DNA of 64,000 nt, from contig JASEIU010000002.1 in NCBI GenBank assembly GCA_030017715.1, positions 298,915-362,914 of the forward strand, written 5' to 3'. Positions 26,812 through 36,136 of the stretch are shown piece after piece. The stretch's first letter is position 1; the number at the start of each line of letters is the position of its first letter. Below the pieces are notes generated by a model. That model was not told the origin of the DNA. It did not search any database and saw only the letters and a program-made list of their open reading frames with translations. The position numbers and the translations under genes are program-made. The DNA comes from Candidatus Saccharicenans sp. Its GTDB lineage: Bacteria > Acidobacteriota > Aminicenantia > Aminicenantales > Saccharicenantaceae.

Positions 26812-27987
26812 ATGACAGATGAGAAGAACATTACCGTTCAACAAAATAAATCTGCCCTACAAATCAACCTCTTCACTGGCGAGGCCGAGCCTATTCCTAT
26901 CGATATAAATAAAGATCTGGAAGAGGGCCAGGAGATGCTTGTAGACGAGGGAATCTCCATGGTTAAAAGCGGAGATACCTCTCAAGTTATCATTTCAGGA
27001 TTCGGGATTTTCCTTGGAAAGAAAAGTGAACGCTTGATTGTTAAGCAGGGCCAGAAAGCAATCTATGAGTTCCCTCTGTTCCGAATCAATGAAATCGTTG
27101 TTGCCACAAAGGGGGCTTCTATTTCCTCAGAAGTGATAAGCGAACTCTGCCAGAGGGGCATCCGGCTGAGCTTACTGAGCAGCAGCGGCAGGCCATATGC
27201 CATGATTTCCTCACCCATGCTTACGGCCACAGTAATTTCAAGAAGAGAGCAGATTCTGGCCTTCAATGACCATCGAGGACTTGAGTTTTCAAAACTTGTC
27301 GTTGAAGGAAAGATTAAGAATCAAGAGAAACTCTTGCGTTATTTCGGGAAATATTTAAAGCAGATTTCACCGCAGCGCTTCAATATTATCAATAACATTG
27401 CCGATAGACTGAAGGCAATGAAGCCTAAAGTTAAGTCGATCAAGGGGCAAAACATTTCCGAGGCGAGAGATACTCTAATTGGGATAGAGGGCACTTCAGG
27501 AAGGCTATACTGGTCCGGTGTGAAAGAAATTATAGGTCAAAAAGTAGAATTTTTTGGAAGGGTGCGGCAGGGAGCAATGGATGAGGTAAATTCCCTTTTG
27601 AATTACGGTTATGGAATTCTCTATTCTACAGTTTGGGGGGCGGTCTTAAATGCCGGGCTTGAACCTTTTGCCGGTTATCTCCACACCGATCGACCTGGAA
27701 AGCCATCACTGGTCCTTGACCTTATTGAGGAATTCAGACAACCGATAGTTGATCGGGCCGTTATTGCCCATGTCAATACGGGAAAAGCTATCAAAATGAA
27801 CGAAGGGCTTCTTGATTCAGAGACCCGCAAGATAATCGGCGCAAAAATTCTGGAACGTCTTGATTCTTCTGTCGTCTTTGAGGGAAGAACCTATAAGATA
27901 AGATCGGTTATTCAGCTCCAGGCGAGGAACCTATGTGCTTTTCTTAGGGGGGAAAGGCCTTATAAATGTTATTCATTTAAATGGTAG
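26812..27987 (+). CDS. cas1: CRISPR adaptation integrase Cas1, N-terminally extended
   Basis: The metal-dependent integrase that inserts new spacers together with Cas2. 391 residues; family members are usually about 320-340. The standard fold begins near residue 58 (QVIISGFGIFLGKKSERLIVK), so about 55 residues precede it. Active-site region: NYGYGILYSTVWGAVLNAGLEP, HTDRPGKPSLVLDLIEEFRQP, with the expected E, H and D. GAGGG lies before the ATG. Internal methionines at about residues 43 and 50 would give a normal length, but their ribosome sites are poorly spaced. Confidence 0.93.
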   Translation: MTDEKNITVQQNKSALQINLFTGEAEPIPIDINKDLEEGQEMLVDEGISMVKSGDTSQVIISGFGIFLGKKSERLIVKQGQKAIYEFPLFRINEIVVATKGASISSEVISELCQRGIRLSLLSSSGRPYAMISSPMLTATVISRREQILAFNDHRGLEFSKLVVEGKIKNQEKLLRYFGKYLKQISPQRFNIINNIADRLKAMKPKVKSIKGQNISEARDTLIGIEGTSGRLYWSGVKEIIGQKVEFFGRVRQGAMDEVNSLLNYGYGILYSTVWGAVLNAGLEPFAGYLHTDRPGKPSLVLDLIEEFRQPIVDRAVIAHVNTGKAIKMNEGLLDSETRKIIGAKILERLDSSVVFEGRTYKIRSVIQLQARNLCAFLRGERPYKCYSFKW

Positions 27988-27988
27988 T

Positions 27989-28276
27989 ATGATGGAGATT
28001 ACGACTATTGTTATTTATGACATAGAAGACGATAAGGTCAGGTATCGAATATCTGAGGCCTGTAAGGATTATGGTTTGGCGCGAATTCAATATAGCGCTT
28101 TTTCAGGCCAGTTAAACCGCAACAAAAGGGAGGAACTTTATTTAAAGATTTCGAAAATCATCAAAAACAAAACAGGCAAGATAATCATCCAGCCAGTGTG
28201 TGAAAAAGATGTAAAAGAGCAGAAAATGATTGACAACGGGAAGCAGGAGGGGAGCTTTTCAGGAGATGAAAAATAG
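27989..28276 (+). CDS. cas2: CRISPR adaptation protein Cas2
   Basis: A small ferredoxin-fold partner of Cas1. 95 residues: ITTIVIYDIEDDKVRYRISE at the N-terminus with the conserved aspartate, then YGLARIQYSAFSG. The last 20 or so residues are a hydrophilic tail. It starts two bases after the cas1 stop and its 3' end overlaps cas4 by 11 bp. Confidence 0.93.
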   Translation: MMEITTIVIYDIEDDKVRYRISEACKDYGLARIQYSAFSGQLNRNKREELYLKISKIIKNKTGKIIIQPVCEKDVKEQKMIDNGKQEGSFSGDEK

Positions 28277-28850
28277 GGTAGATTTAACCGTCAATGATAT
28301 CAAACAGTATTACTATTGTCCAAGAATAGTATATTTTAATCATATAATGCCGGTGGATAAAAAGCCAACCTATAAGATGGAACATGGGCAGGTGATGGAA
28401 GATGAGATAATACGACTTGAAACTAGGAGGAAATTCAAGAAATATAACCTTGATGAGGGAGAGAGGTTATTCTGTTTATGGATGGCATCAGAGAAAATAG
28501 GGCTATCAGGAAAACTCGATATGCTAATAATGTCATCGCACGGTTATTTTCCAGTTGATTTTAAATACTCTACGGGGCCTCCACAAAAGAATCATCATTA
28601 TCAATTAGGAGGATACGCATTATTGGTCGAGGAGAAATTCGGGGTAGAAGTTAATCAGGGATTTGTTTATCTTATTCCACAGAAAGACATAGCAGTGTTT
28701 TCTTTGACAGAGACATTGAAAAGTGACATATTAAGTACGCTCGACGAAATTAGAACCATGATAAAAAAAGAGCAGATGCCTCAGGCGGTTAGGCTCAAGA
28801 ACAAATGTCGGGATTGCGAATTCAGAAATTATTGTGGAGATGTATTATGA
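28266..28850 (+). CDS. cas4: CRISPR-associated exonuclease Cas4
   Basis: A RecB-like nuclease with a 4Fe-4S cluster that trims prespacers and helps set PAM choice. 194 residues from the ATG at 28266. An N-terminal cysteine (IKQYYYCPRIVYF), the nuclease motif FPVDFKYSTG, QLGGYALLVEE and the C-terminal triad CRDCEFRNYCG are all present. Placed after cas2 and directly before the array leader. Confidence 0.92.
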   Translation: MKNRVDLTVNDIKQYYYCPRIVYFNHIMPVDKKPTYKMEHGQVMEDEIIRLETRRKFKKYNLDEGERLFCLWMASEKIGLSGKLDMLIMSSHGYFPVDFKYSTGPPQKNHHYQLGGYALLVEEKFGVEVNQGFVYLIPQKDIAVFSLTETLKSDILSTLDEIRTMIKKEQMPQAVRLKNKCRDCEFRNYCGDVL

Positions 28851-28967
28851 TCCATAATATGTTCGGAATCTCGCAAACCAAAGGGTATTTAATACGATTT
28901 TCCGGTTTGAGAAATAAATTTATAAAAAGAACGCCTATCTTTTTATTTTTCAGATACATAAAATGGA
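28851..28967 (+). promoter_or_regulatory. CRISPR leader
   Basis: 117 bases of A+T-rich sequence between cas4 and the first repeat. It is on the leader side because the opposite end of the array carries the degenerate repeat, and repeats end in ACTGAAAG on this strand. TATAAA at 28921-28926 is a possible -10 box; no clear -35 was found. Confidence 0.65.
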
Positions 28968-31900
28968 GTTGAAGAAAGAGACCCGATATAAAGGGGACTG
29001 AAAGAGCCACCAAGTAACTTCTCACCCTGAACCGTCATAGGTTGAAGAAAGAGACCCGATATAAAGGGGACTGAAAGGATGAATGGGCGAAACGGACGAA
29101 GGGGCAGGGGGGGTTGAAGAAAGAGACCCGATATAAAGGGGACTGAAAGGAGAACGGGTTTCGCCGCCTATTTACCCAGTTTCTAGTTGAAGAAAGAGAC
29201 CCGATATAAAGGGGACTGAAAGCAACGACCACGTTTTCCACATTGACAAGGCTGACCTTATGTTGAAGAAAGAGACCCGATATAAAGGGGACTGAAAGGC
29301 CATGACTGTATATACCGACAGGCCGCTGACAGAGTTGAAGAAAGAGACCCGATATAAAGGGGACTGAAAGAATATCGCTGACGCAACAGCCTCAGGGCTT
29401 TGAAGCCGTTGAAGAAAGAGACCCGATATAAAGGGGACTGAAAGGGTCATAAACTTGCTATGTAACGCACTTTTGCTTCTTGTTGAAGAAAGAGACCCGA
29501 TATAAAGGGGACTGAAAGTAAACGAGCTTATAGCCAAGTTCCTGGCTATACTCATGTTGAAGAAAGAGACCCGATATAAAGGGGACTGAAAGCATACATA
29601 GCCTTCCACATCATAATCCTCTGGTCTTCGTTGAAGAAAGAGACCCGATATAAAGGGGACTGAAAGGCTTTTACAAGCTCAGACTGCTGGTGGTCAGTGG
29701 GGTTGAAGAAAGAGACCCGATATAAAGGGGACTGAAAGCCGGGTGGGGCGGGGTGGCTCACCCAGAGTGGGATTAGTTGAAGAAAGAGACCCGATATAAA
29801 GGGGACTGAAAGCTTGTAATAATAATACATAACTTTATTGAAATATTCAGTTGAAGAAAGAGACCCGATATAAAGGGGACTGAAAGCGAAGACCAGGGAG
29901 GACACCAAAAAGAAAACCCCCGGGTTGAAGAAAGAGACCCGATATAAAGGGGACTGAAAGCACTCTGGCGCGCTGCCCAGCAGGCGGGGATGACCGGGTT
30001 GAAGAAAGAGACCCGATATAAAGGGGACTGAAAGGGCTCAAAAGCTCAAGCGCCATGACTCCTCCTCCCGGTTGAAGAAAGAGACCCGATATAAAGGGGA
30101 CTGAAAGATTTATAACCAGCAATCCCTGCCTGAAGCTTATTCCAGAGTTGAAGAAAGAGACCCGATATAAAGGGGACTGAAAGGTCTTGAGATGTCAGCC
30201 CACTCAGCCTCAGAGTAGGGTTGAAGAAAGAGACCCGATATAAAGGGGACTGAAAGACCTTATACGGTCAGCAATCATTCTGACCGTCAGGCCGTTGAAG
30301 AAAGAGACCCGATATAAAGGGGACTGAAAGTAATTGAAAATTTTTTATTACCTAAACCTTTAGGGGTTGAAGAAAGAGACCCGATATAAAGGGGACTGAA
30401 AGGGACGGTTGGGGCGAAGGTGGAGCGAAAGGGGAACAGTTGAAGAAAGAGACCCGATATAAAGGGGACTGAAAGATTGTGCCTTCCTTCGCATACAGCT
30501 CTTCCAGCCTGAGTTGAAGAAAGAGACCCGATATAAAGGGGACTGAAAGACCGACTGGGTCATCCTGGGCGACGCCCCATACTTGAGTTGAAGAAAGAGA
30601 CCCGATATAAAGGGGACTGAAAGCTCATGTAAAGAACAAACTTACCAAGGAAATCATCAAGTTGAAGAAAGAGACCCGATATAAAGGGGACTGAAAGTCC
30701 GGATAGCGTGTAGCCGCCTCGTCCTCGGACCATTGTTGAAGAAAGAGACCCGATATAAAGGGGACTGAAAGAAGGACATCGAAACAATCATTCTCCATCC
30801 GTTTGATAGTTGAAGAAAGAGACCCGATATAAAGGGGACTGAAAGCAGAAGGATTCGGATATTTCTGAACCGGAATCCAGCCGTTGAAGAAAGAGACCCG
30901 ATATAAAGGGGACTGAAAGGGAAGCGAAGAGGCAAGGCGGATGACCGCCATCTCTGGTTGAAGAAAGAGACCCGATATAAAGGGGACTGAAAGCCTCTCA
31001 AATAGGCAGAATCTATGGCATGAGCCGGGTTGAAGAAAGAGACCCGATATAAAGGGGACTGAAAGTGAAATTCCCCTATCGTATGAATGCTATCTGTATC
31101 AGTTGAAGAAAGAGACCCGATATAAAGGGGACTGAAAGCGTAAAAACTCCGGAGCCAACAACGATATTCACGCCAGTTGAAGAAAGAGACCCGATATAAA
31201 GGGGACTGAAAGGCCATTCTTTTCAGCTCCTTAATTGTGATTTGCATCGTTGAAGAAAGAGACCCGATATAAAGGGGACTGAAAGCTCGCCACCGATTTC
31301 AAAATCCTGGTCGAGAGGAATGTTGAAGAAAGAGACCCGATATAAAGGGGACTGAAAGTGGGGCTATCGAAGATATAGTGACCATCGCTCCCCTTCATGT
31401 TGAAGAAAGAGACCCGATATAAAGGGGACTGAAAGCCCTTCACAATAATAATAGGATAAATAAGGGAACATGGTTGAAGAAAGAGACCCGATATAAAGGG
31501 GACTGAAAGGCCCGAAATCGGTCGGCCGGCCCTGGAAGTAATTGGGTTGAAGAAAGAGACCCGATATAAAGGGGACTGAAAGCCAAAAAGCGAAAGAACT
31601 CTATGAGGGGGGTGAGGGTTGAAGAAAGAGACCCGATATAAAGGGGACTGAAAGTTGATTTTAGACCTTGCGTAGATGCTCCCTGAGGCTGTTGAAGAAA
31701 GAGACCCGATATAAAGGGGACTGAAAGATGACAAAAACGCTGTAGCAACGCTCCAGAAAATCGGGTTGAAGAAAGAGACCCGATATAAAGGGGACTGAAA
31801 GGATATTCCTTCCAGCCAGTCCACCAAATCCGTCGGCGGTTGAAGAAAGAGACCCGATATAAAGGGGACTGAAAGAATCGCCATCCCACGGGTTCATTAG

Positions 31901-32094
31901 ACTTCCGTCCATGTTGAAGAAAGAGACCCGATATAAAGGGGACTGAAAGTTGATATATAATCATCAATAGGATCCCGTGGAGAAGTTGAAGAAAGAGACC
32001 CGATATAAAGGGGACTGAAAGGCGCCAGCTGATGCGTTGTTTGCGCCTTTTCCTGTGGTTGAAGAAAGAGACCCGATATAAAGGGGATCCTAAG
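28968..32094 (+). CRISPR. CRISPR array, 43 repeats and 42 spacers
   Basis: The 37-nt repeat begins GTTGAAGAAAGAGACCCGAT and ends AAAGGGGACTGAAAG. Repeat starts step by 72-76 bases, giving spacers of about 35-39 bases. The first repeat is 28968-29004 and the last 32058-32094. As far as I could read, repeats are uniform except the last, whose final bases change from ACTGAAAG to ATCCTAAG, marking the old (trailer) end. Only a weak CCC/GGG stem can form. The 3' octamer fits the 5' handle that Cas6 leaves on type I and III crRNAs. No duplicate spacers were noticed. Confidence 0.98.
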
Positions 32095-32147
32095 AGGCAG
32101 AATTCTGTTCCAATAAGATTAAAGCATTACCATTTGTATAGTTAGGT

Positions 32148-32153
32148 TATAAT
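32148..32153 (+). promoter_or_regulatory. -10 box TATAAT, seven bases before the phosphodiesterase ATG
   Basis: A consensus TATAAT ends at 32153 and the ATG is at 32161, so transcription would start at or within a base or so of the start codon. No Shine-Dalgarno is present. The -35 region is weak. Confidence 0.55.
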
Positions 32154-32160
32154 TATCATT

Positions 32161-32631
32161 ATGATAGGCTTAATGTCGGATTCTCATGACCATCTGCCGG
32201 CCATCAGGAAGGCGGTGGACCTTTTTAACCGGCTGGGCTGCTCTCTGGTCATTCATGCCGGGGATGTGGTGGCCCCTTTTGCTGCCAGAGAGCTGAGAAG
32301 CCTGAAGTGTCCGGTAAAGGCGGTGTTTGGCAACTGCGACGGCGAAAAGGATGGCCTGGCCTCGGTTTTCAGCGAGTTCGGGCAGATTGCTGCCGGCCCC
32401 CTCGCTTTCAGCCATGCCAATCTTCGTTTCTACCTCTCTCATTATCCGGTCGAACAACCTCCGGCCGGGGCCGGGGTGGTGGTTTTCGGCCATACCCACC
32501 GGGCTCAGGTCAACCGGGACGGGAACCTGCTGGTAGTCAATCCCGGTGAAGTCTGCGGCTGGGTCAAGGGGGTGAGCACGGTAGCCGTCCTGGACCCGGC
32601 AACCCTCGTAGTGGACATAATACCTTTATAA
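32161..32631 (+). CDS. YfcE/MJ0936-type metallophosphodiesterase
   Basis: A small calcineurin-like phosphodiesterase of the TIGR00040 family; characterised members cleave phosphodiesters with Mn or Ni. 156 residues. Metal ligands: GLMSDSHDH (D7, H9), HAGDVVAPF, FGNCDGEKDG, SHYPVEQP and FGHTHRAQV. The gene directly follows the array but is a housekeeping-type enzyme. Its likely leaderless start is described with the -10 box. Confidence 0.9.
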   Translation: MIGLMSDSHDHLPAIRKAVDLFNRLGCSLVIHAGDVVAPFAARELRSLKCPVKAVFGNCDGEKDGLASVFSEFGQIAAGPLAFSHANLRFYLSHYPVEQPPAGAGVVVFGHTHRAQVNRDGNLLVVNPGEVCGWVKGVSTVAVLDPATLVVDIIPL

Positions 32632-32645
32632 GACTGGGGAGGCGG

Positions 32646-32783
32646 ATGAAGAGTATAAGCAACAGGCAGAAGCCGGCCTGGTTTAAGAGCCGGAAACAGA
32701 GCCAGAAAAGCTCGGCCCCGACCCGATATGACCGCTCCGGCTGGAAAAAGAAAAGGGAACCCGGAAGGAAGCCCGGCCCCTGA
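32646..32783 (+). CDS. Small basic protein (45 codons)
   Basis: An open frame starting ATG at 32646 after GGGGAGGCGG, ending TGA at 32783. The product is about one-third K plus R with several prolines and tryptophans (KPAWFKSRKQS, DRSGWKKKREPGRKPGP). It looks like a nucleic-acid-binding tail. It starts 15 bases after the phosphodiesterase gene and could be co-transcribed. Not recognised, and may not be real. Confidence 0.35.
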   Translation: MKSISNRQKPAWFKSRKQSQKSSAPTRYDRSGWKKKREPGRKPGP

Positions 32784-32798
32784 AGACAGGGCTGGCAT

Positions 32799-32828
32799 TA
32801 GACTTTAACCCCCTTTTTTTGCTATACT
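32799..32828 (+). promoter_or_regulatory. Promoter for the diphosphoglycerate-synthetase/arcC/argF operon
   Basis: TAGACT (32799-32804), 18 bases, TATACT (32823-32828). A conventional 5' UTR with AAGGAG follows before the ATG at 32892. Confidence 0.5.
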
Positions 32829-32891
32829 TATCTAATAATTTTGCCCGCTGGCGGGCGCGGTTAGAAATTCGGTCTATAAGGAGTTTTAAGA

Positions 32892-34196
32892 ATGAAAAAA
32901 GTCATAATCATGGGAGCTGCGGGAAGAGATTTCCACAACTTCAATGTCTTTTTCAGGGACAACAAAGATTACAGAGTGGTTGCTTTCACCGCCACCCAGA
33001 TTCCGGATATCGAAGGTCGCAAGTACCCGGCTGCCCTGGCCGGAAAGCTCTATCCTAAGGGAATTCCCATCCATTCTGAAGCCGACCTGACCGAGCTTAT
33101 CAAGACCTACAAAGTGGACGAAGTTCATTTTGCTTACAGCGATGTTTCCCATGAATATGTCATGAACAAGGCTTCTCAGGTTATGGCGGCCGGAGCCAAT
33201 TTTGTCCTTCTCGGGCCCGATGACACCATGATTAAGAGCCGCAGGCCCGTGGTTTCGGTCTGCGCCGTCAGGACCGGTTCCGGGAAGAGCCAGACCACCA
33301 GAAAAGTGGCCCTGACTCTTAAGGCCAAAGGACGCCGGGTGGTGGTGATCCGTCACCCGATGCCCTATGGCGACCTGGTAAGGCAAGCGGTCCAGAGGTT
33401 TGCCACCTACGAGGACCTCGACCGGCATGAATGCACCATTGAGGAAAGGGAAGAGTACGAACCCCATATTGACAACGGCATTGTAGTCTATGCCGGAGTG
33501 GATTATGGCGCTATCCTGAAGCAGGCCGAAAAAGAAGCCGATGTGATTCTCTGGGACGGCGGCAATAACGATTTCCCGTTCTACAGATCCGACCTGGAAA
33601 TCGTGGTGGTGGACCCGCATCGGGCCGGGCATGAACTGAAGTACCACCCGGGAGAAACCAATTTCCGCCGGGCCGATGTTTATGTGGTTAACAAAATCGA
33701 CACGGCCGACCCGGAGAAAGTCCAGCTGGTGCTTGACAACATCAAAAAGATAAATCCGCGGGCCAAAATCATTAAAGCCAATTCCCCCATCATTCTGGAG
33801 GACGGTTCGCAGATCACCGGCAAAAGGGTTCTGGTGATTGAGGACGGCCCGACTCTCACCCACGGCGGTATGCGCTACGGGGCCGGAATCGTGGCTGCCC
33901 AGAAGTATCAGGCGGCTGAGATAATCGACCCCAGGCCGTTTGCCGTCGGCAGCATTAAGAAGACCTTTGAGAAATACAATCATCTGGATAAGGTTCTTCC
34001 GGCCATGGGCTATGGCGATAAACAGATGAAAGAACTGGCTTCGACCATCGACCGCATCGACTGCGACCTGGTGGTCAGCGCCACCCCGATTGACCTGAAC
34101 CGGGTGATCAAGGTCAATAAGCCTTTGCTCCGGGTTCGCTACGAGCTGGAAGAGATAGGCACTCCGAACCTGAAGACTGTGCTCAAGGATTTTTAA
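32892..34196 (+). CDS. Cyclic 2,3-diphosphoglycerate synthetase-like P-loop protein
   Basis: 434 residues. The N-terminal about 115 residues look like a Rossmann-type domain (KKVIIMGAAGRDFHNFN), followed by a P-loop NTPase (VCAVRTGSGKSQTTRKVA, about residue 133) and a DxxG/NKID-like pair (DGGNNDFPF; VNKIDTADPEK). This is the layout of archaeal cyclic-2,3-diphosphoglycerate synthetase, which makes a thermoprotectant. Bacterial relatives are common in some uncultured lineages and their reaction is not established. It leads an operon with carbamate kinase and ornithine carbamoyltransferase. AAGGAG lies nine bases before the ATG. Confidence 0.8.
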   Translation: MKKVIIMGAAGRDFHNFNVFFRDNKDYRVVAFTATQIPDIEGRKYPAALAGKLYPKGIPIHSEADLTELIKTYKVDEVHFAYSDVSHEYVMNKASQVMAAGANFVLLGPDDTMIKSRRPVVSVCAVRTGSGKSQTTRKVALTLKAKGRRVVVIRHPMPYGDLVRQAVQRFATYEDLDRHECTIEEREEYEPHIDNGIVVYAGVDYGAILKQAEKEADVILWDGGNNDFPFYRSDLEIVVVDPHRAGHELKYHPGETNFRRADVYVVNKIDTADPEKVQLVLDNIKKINPRAKIIKANSPIILEDGSQITGKRVLVIEDGPTLTHGGMRYGAGIVAAQKYQAAEIIDPRPFAVGSIKKTFEKYNHLDKVLPAMGYGDKQMKELASTIDRIDCDLVVSATPIDLNRVIKVNKPLLRVRYELEEIGTPNLKTVLKDF

Positions 34197-34230
34197 TACA
34201 GGACAGGGTAAAGACGAAGGCAAAATAAGC

Positions 34231-35217
34231 ATGAAAACCAGGATTGCCCTTATCGCTTTCGGCGGAAACGCCATTCTGCCCGAAAACCAGAGAGGTCTGC
34301 AGGAAGAGCAGATGCGCAATTCCCAGAAAGCGGCCGAGCTCATGGTCCAGATCATCAAGAAAGGTTATGAGCTGATAGTGGTTCACGGCAACGGACCCCA
34401 GGTGGGCAACCTGCTGATCCAGATGGAAGAAGCTTCCAACAAGATTCCTCCTTTTTCCCTTGATGTCTGCGATGCCATGACCGAGGGCAGCATGGGTTTC
34501 ATGCTGGAAAAAGCCATCGTCAACGAATTGAGGAAAAATTCCATAGACAAAGATGTGGCCACCATCATCACCCAGGTGGTGGTGGACAGGGACGACCCGG
34601 CCTTTCAGAAGCCGACCAAGCCGGTCGGCCCGTTTTATCCAAGATTCCGGGCTCAGCAGTTAGCCAGGCAGAAGAAATGGACCATGGTGGAGGACGCCGG
34701 CCGCGGCTATCGCAAGGTGGTGGCTTCGCCCAAACCGATAGATGTCGTTCCCAAATGGATTATCAGGGACCTGGTCCTGGCCGGCCGGGTGGTGATCGCC
34801 GCCGGCGGCGGCGGCATCCCGGTGATACTTAACAGCCGGGGCCTGTATGAAGGTGTGGAAGCGGTCATCGACAAGGATTATGCCTCCAGTCTGCTGGCCC
34901 GCGAGGTCGGCGCCGACCTGTTTATCATCCTCACCGGCATTCCCCGCGTCTATTACAACTTCGGGAAACCCGACCAGAAACCATTGCCGGTGATCACCGT
35001 CGAAGAGGCCCGGAAATATCTGGAAGAAGGCCAGTTCCCGCCCGGTTCAATGGGACCCAAAATCAGAGCGGCCATTGAATACATTGAAGCCGGAGGCCAC
35101 GAAGTTCTGATAACTTCCGCCAGCCACCTTAAAGCCGCCCTGCTCAACCGCTCCGGGACGAGGATCGTGGCCGGGAAAAAGCCGGAAATTGCCATCGAAA
35201 TTGGAGGACAGATATGA
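34231..35217 (+). CDS. arcC: Carbamate kinase
   Basis: Converts carbamoyl phosphate plus ADP to ATP, ammonia and CO2, or the reverse. 328 residues. Family motifs: ALIAFGGNAILPENQRG, VVHGNGPQVGNLLIQ, CDAMTEGSMGFM, AAGGGGIPVI, VIDKDYASSLLA and FPPGSMGPKIRAA. It overlaps the ornithine carbamoyltransferase gene by four bases. The pair can make ATP from citrulline as in the arginine deiminase pathway, but no arginine deiminase lies in this window. The ribosome-binding site is weak. Confidence 0.95.
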   Translation: MKTRIALIAFGGNAILPENQRGLQEEQMRNSQKAAELMVQIIKKGYELIVVHGNGPQVGNLLIQMEEASNKIPPFSLDVCDAMTEGSMGFMLEKAIVNELRKNSIDKDVATIITQVVVDRDDPAFQKPTKPVGPFYPRFRAQQLARQKKWTMVEDAGRGYRKVVASPKPIDVVPKWIIRDLVLAGRVVIAAGGGGIPVILNSRGLYEGVEAVIDKDYASSLLAREVGADLFIILTGIPRVYYNFGKPDQKPLPVITVEEARKYLEEGQFPPGSMGPKIRAAIEYIEAGGHEVLITSASHLKAALLNRSGTRIVAGKKPEIAIEIGGQI

Positions 35218-36134
35218 AGAAGGATTTCATCACCATCCATGACCTGAGCACTTATGAATTTCAGGAAATGATGGACCTGACCGAAAAAATGAAGAAGAAT
35301 CCGGGGAAATACCGGAAGGTCCTGAAAGATAAGATTCTGGCCATGATATTCCAGAAGCCCTCGCTGCGGACCAGGATGACCTTTGAGGTCGGCATGCTGC
35401 AGCTGGGCGGCGAGGCCGTCTACCTGGCTCCGTCCGATATTCAGATGGGCTCAAGAGAGGGAGTCCGGGACATCGGTAAAAACCTCGAACGCTGGGTGAA
35501 CGGAATCATGATCAGGACTTTCGGCCATAATATTATTCTTGAGCTGGCCGAAAGCACCAGGCTGCCGGTCATAAACGCCCTGACCGACCTGCTGCATCCC
35601 TGTCAGGCCATGGCCGACTTTTTCACCCTCAAAGAGAAAAAGGGACATCTGGCCGGCCTGAAGCTGGCCTACGTCGGCGACGGCAATAACGTCTGCCACA
35701 GCCTGATGCTGGCCGCGGCCAAAGCGGGAACGAAAATGGCGGTGGCCACGCCCCCCGGTTACGAGCCGAAGCCGGAGATTGTGGCCTGGGCCAGAGAGGA
35801 CGGCCGGGACACCGGCTTTGAGCTAACCATCACCAACGACCCGGCGGAAGCCGTCCGGGAGGCTGATGCCATCTACACCGATGTCTGGGCTTCCATGGGT
35901 CAGGAAGCGGAGAAAGAAGCCAGGAAAAAGATTTTCCTGCCCTATCAGGTCAACCGGGAATTGTTCTCCAGGGCCAGACCGGATACTTACTTTATGCACT
36001 GCCTGCCGGCTCACCGGGGCGAAGAGGTTACGGACGAGGTGATAGATTCGCCCAACTCGGTAGTCTATGACCAGGCCGAGAACCGGCTGCACGTGCAGAA
36101 GGTTATAATGATGTTATTAATGGGGAAAAAATAG
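35214..36134 (+). CDS. argF: Ornithine carbamoyltransferase
   Basis: Transfers carbamoyl between carbamoyl phosphate and ornithine/citrulline. 306 residues. The carbamoyl-phosphate loop reads FQKPSLRTRMTFEVG (SLRTR in place of the usual STRTR). LLHPCQAMADFF, DVWASMGQEA and the ornithine-binding FMHCLPAHRGEEVTDEV are typical of true OTCases. The T-to-L change is seen in some related carbamoyltransferases, so substrate preference deserves a check. With arcC upstream, a catabolic role is likely. Confidence 0.92.
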   Translation: MKKDFITIHDLSTYEFQEMMDLTEKMKKNPGKYRKVLKDKILAMIFQKPSLRTRMTFEVGMLQLGGEAVYLAPSDIQMGSREGVRDIGKNLERWVNGIMIRTFGHNIILELAESTRLPVINALTDLLHPCQAMADFFTLKEKKGHLAGLKLAYVGDGNNVCHSLMLAAAKAGTKMAVATPPGYEPKPEIVAWAREDGRDTGFELTITNDPAEAVREADAIYTDVWASMGQEAEKEARKKIFLPYQVNRELFSRARPDTYFMHCLPAHRGEEVTDEVIDSPNSVVYDQAENRLHVQKVIMMLLMGKK

Positions 36135-36136
36135 GC

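Noticed and set aside
29035..31967. Long minus-strand open frames across the CRISPR array encoding repeated FQSPLYRVSFFN and LSVPFISGLFLQ units.
   Set aside because: They are translations of the CRISPR repeat itself; the period equals repeat plus spacer and there are no ribosome sites.
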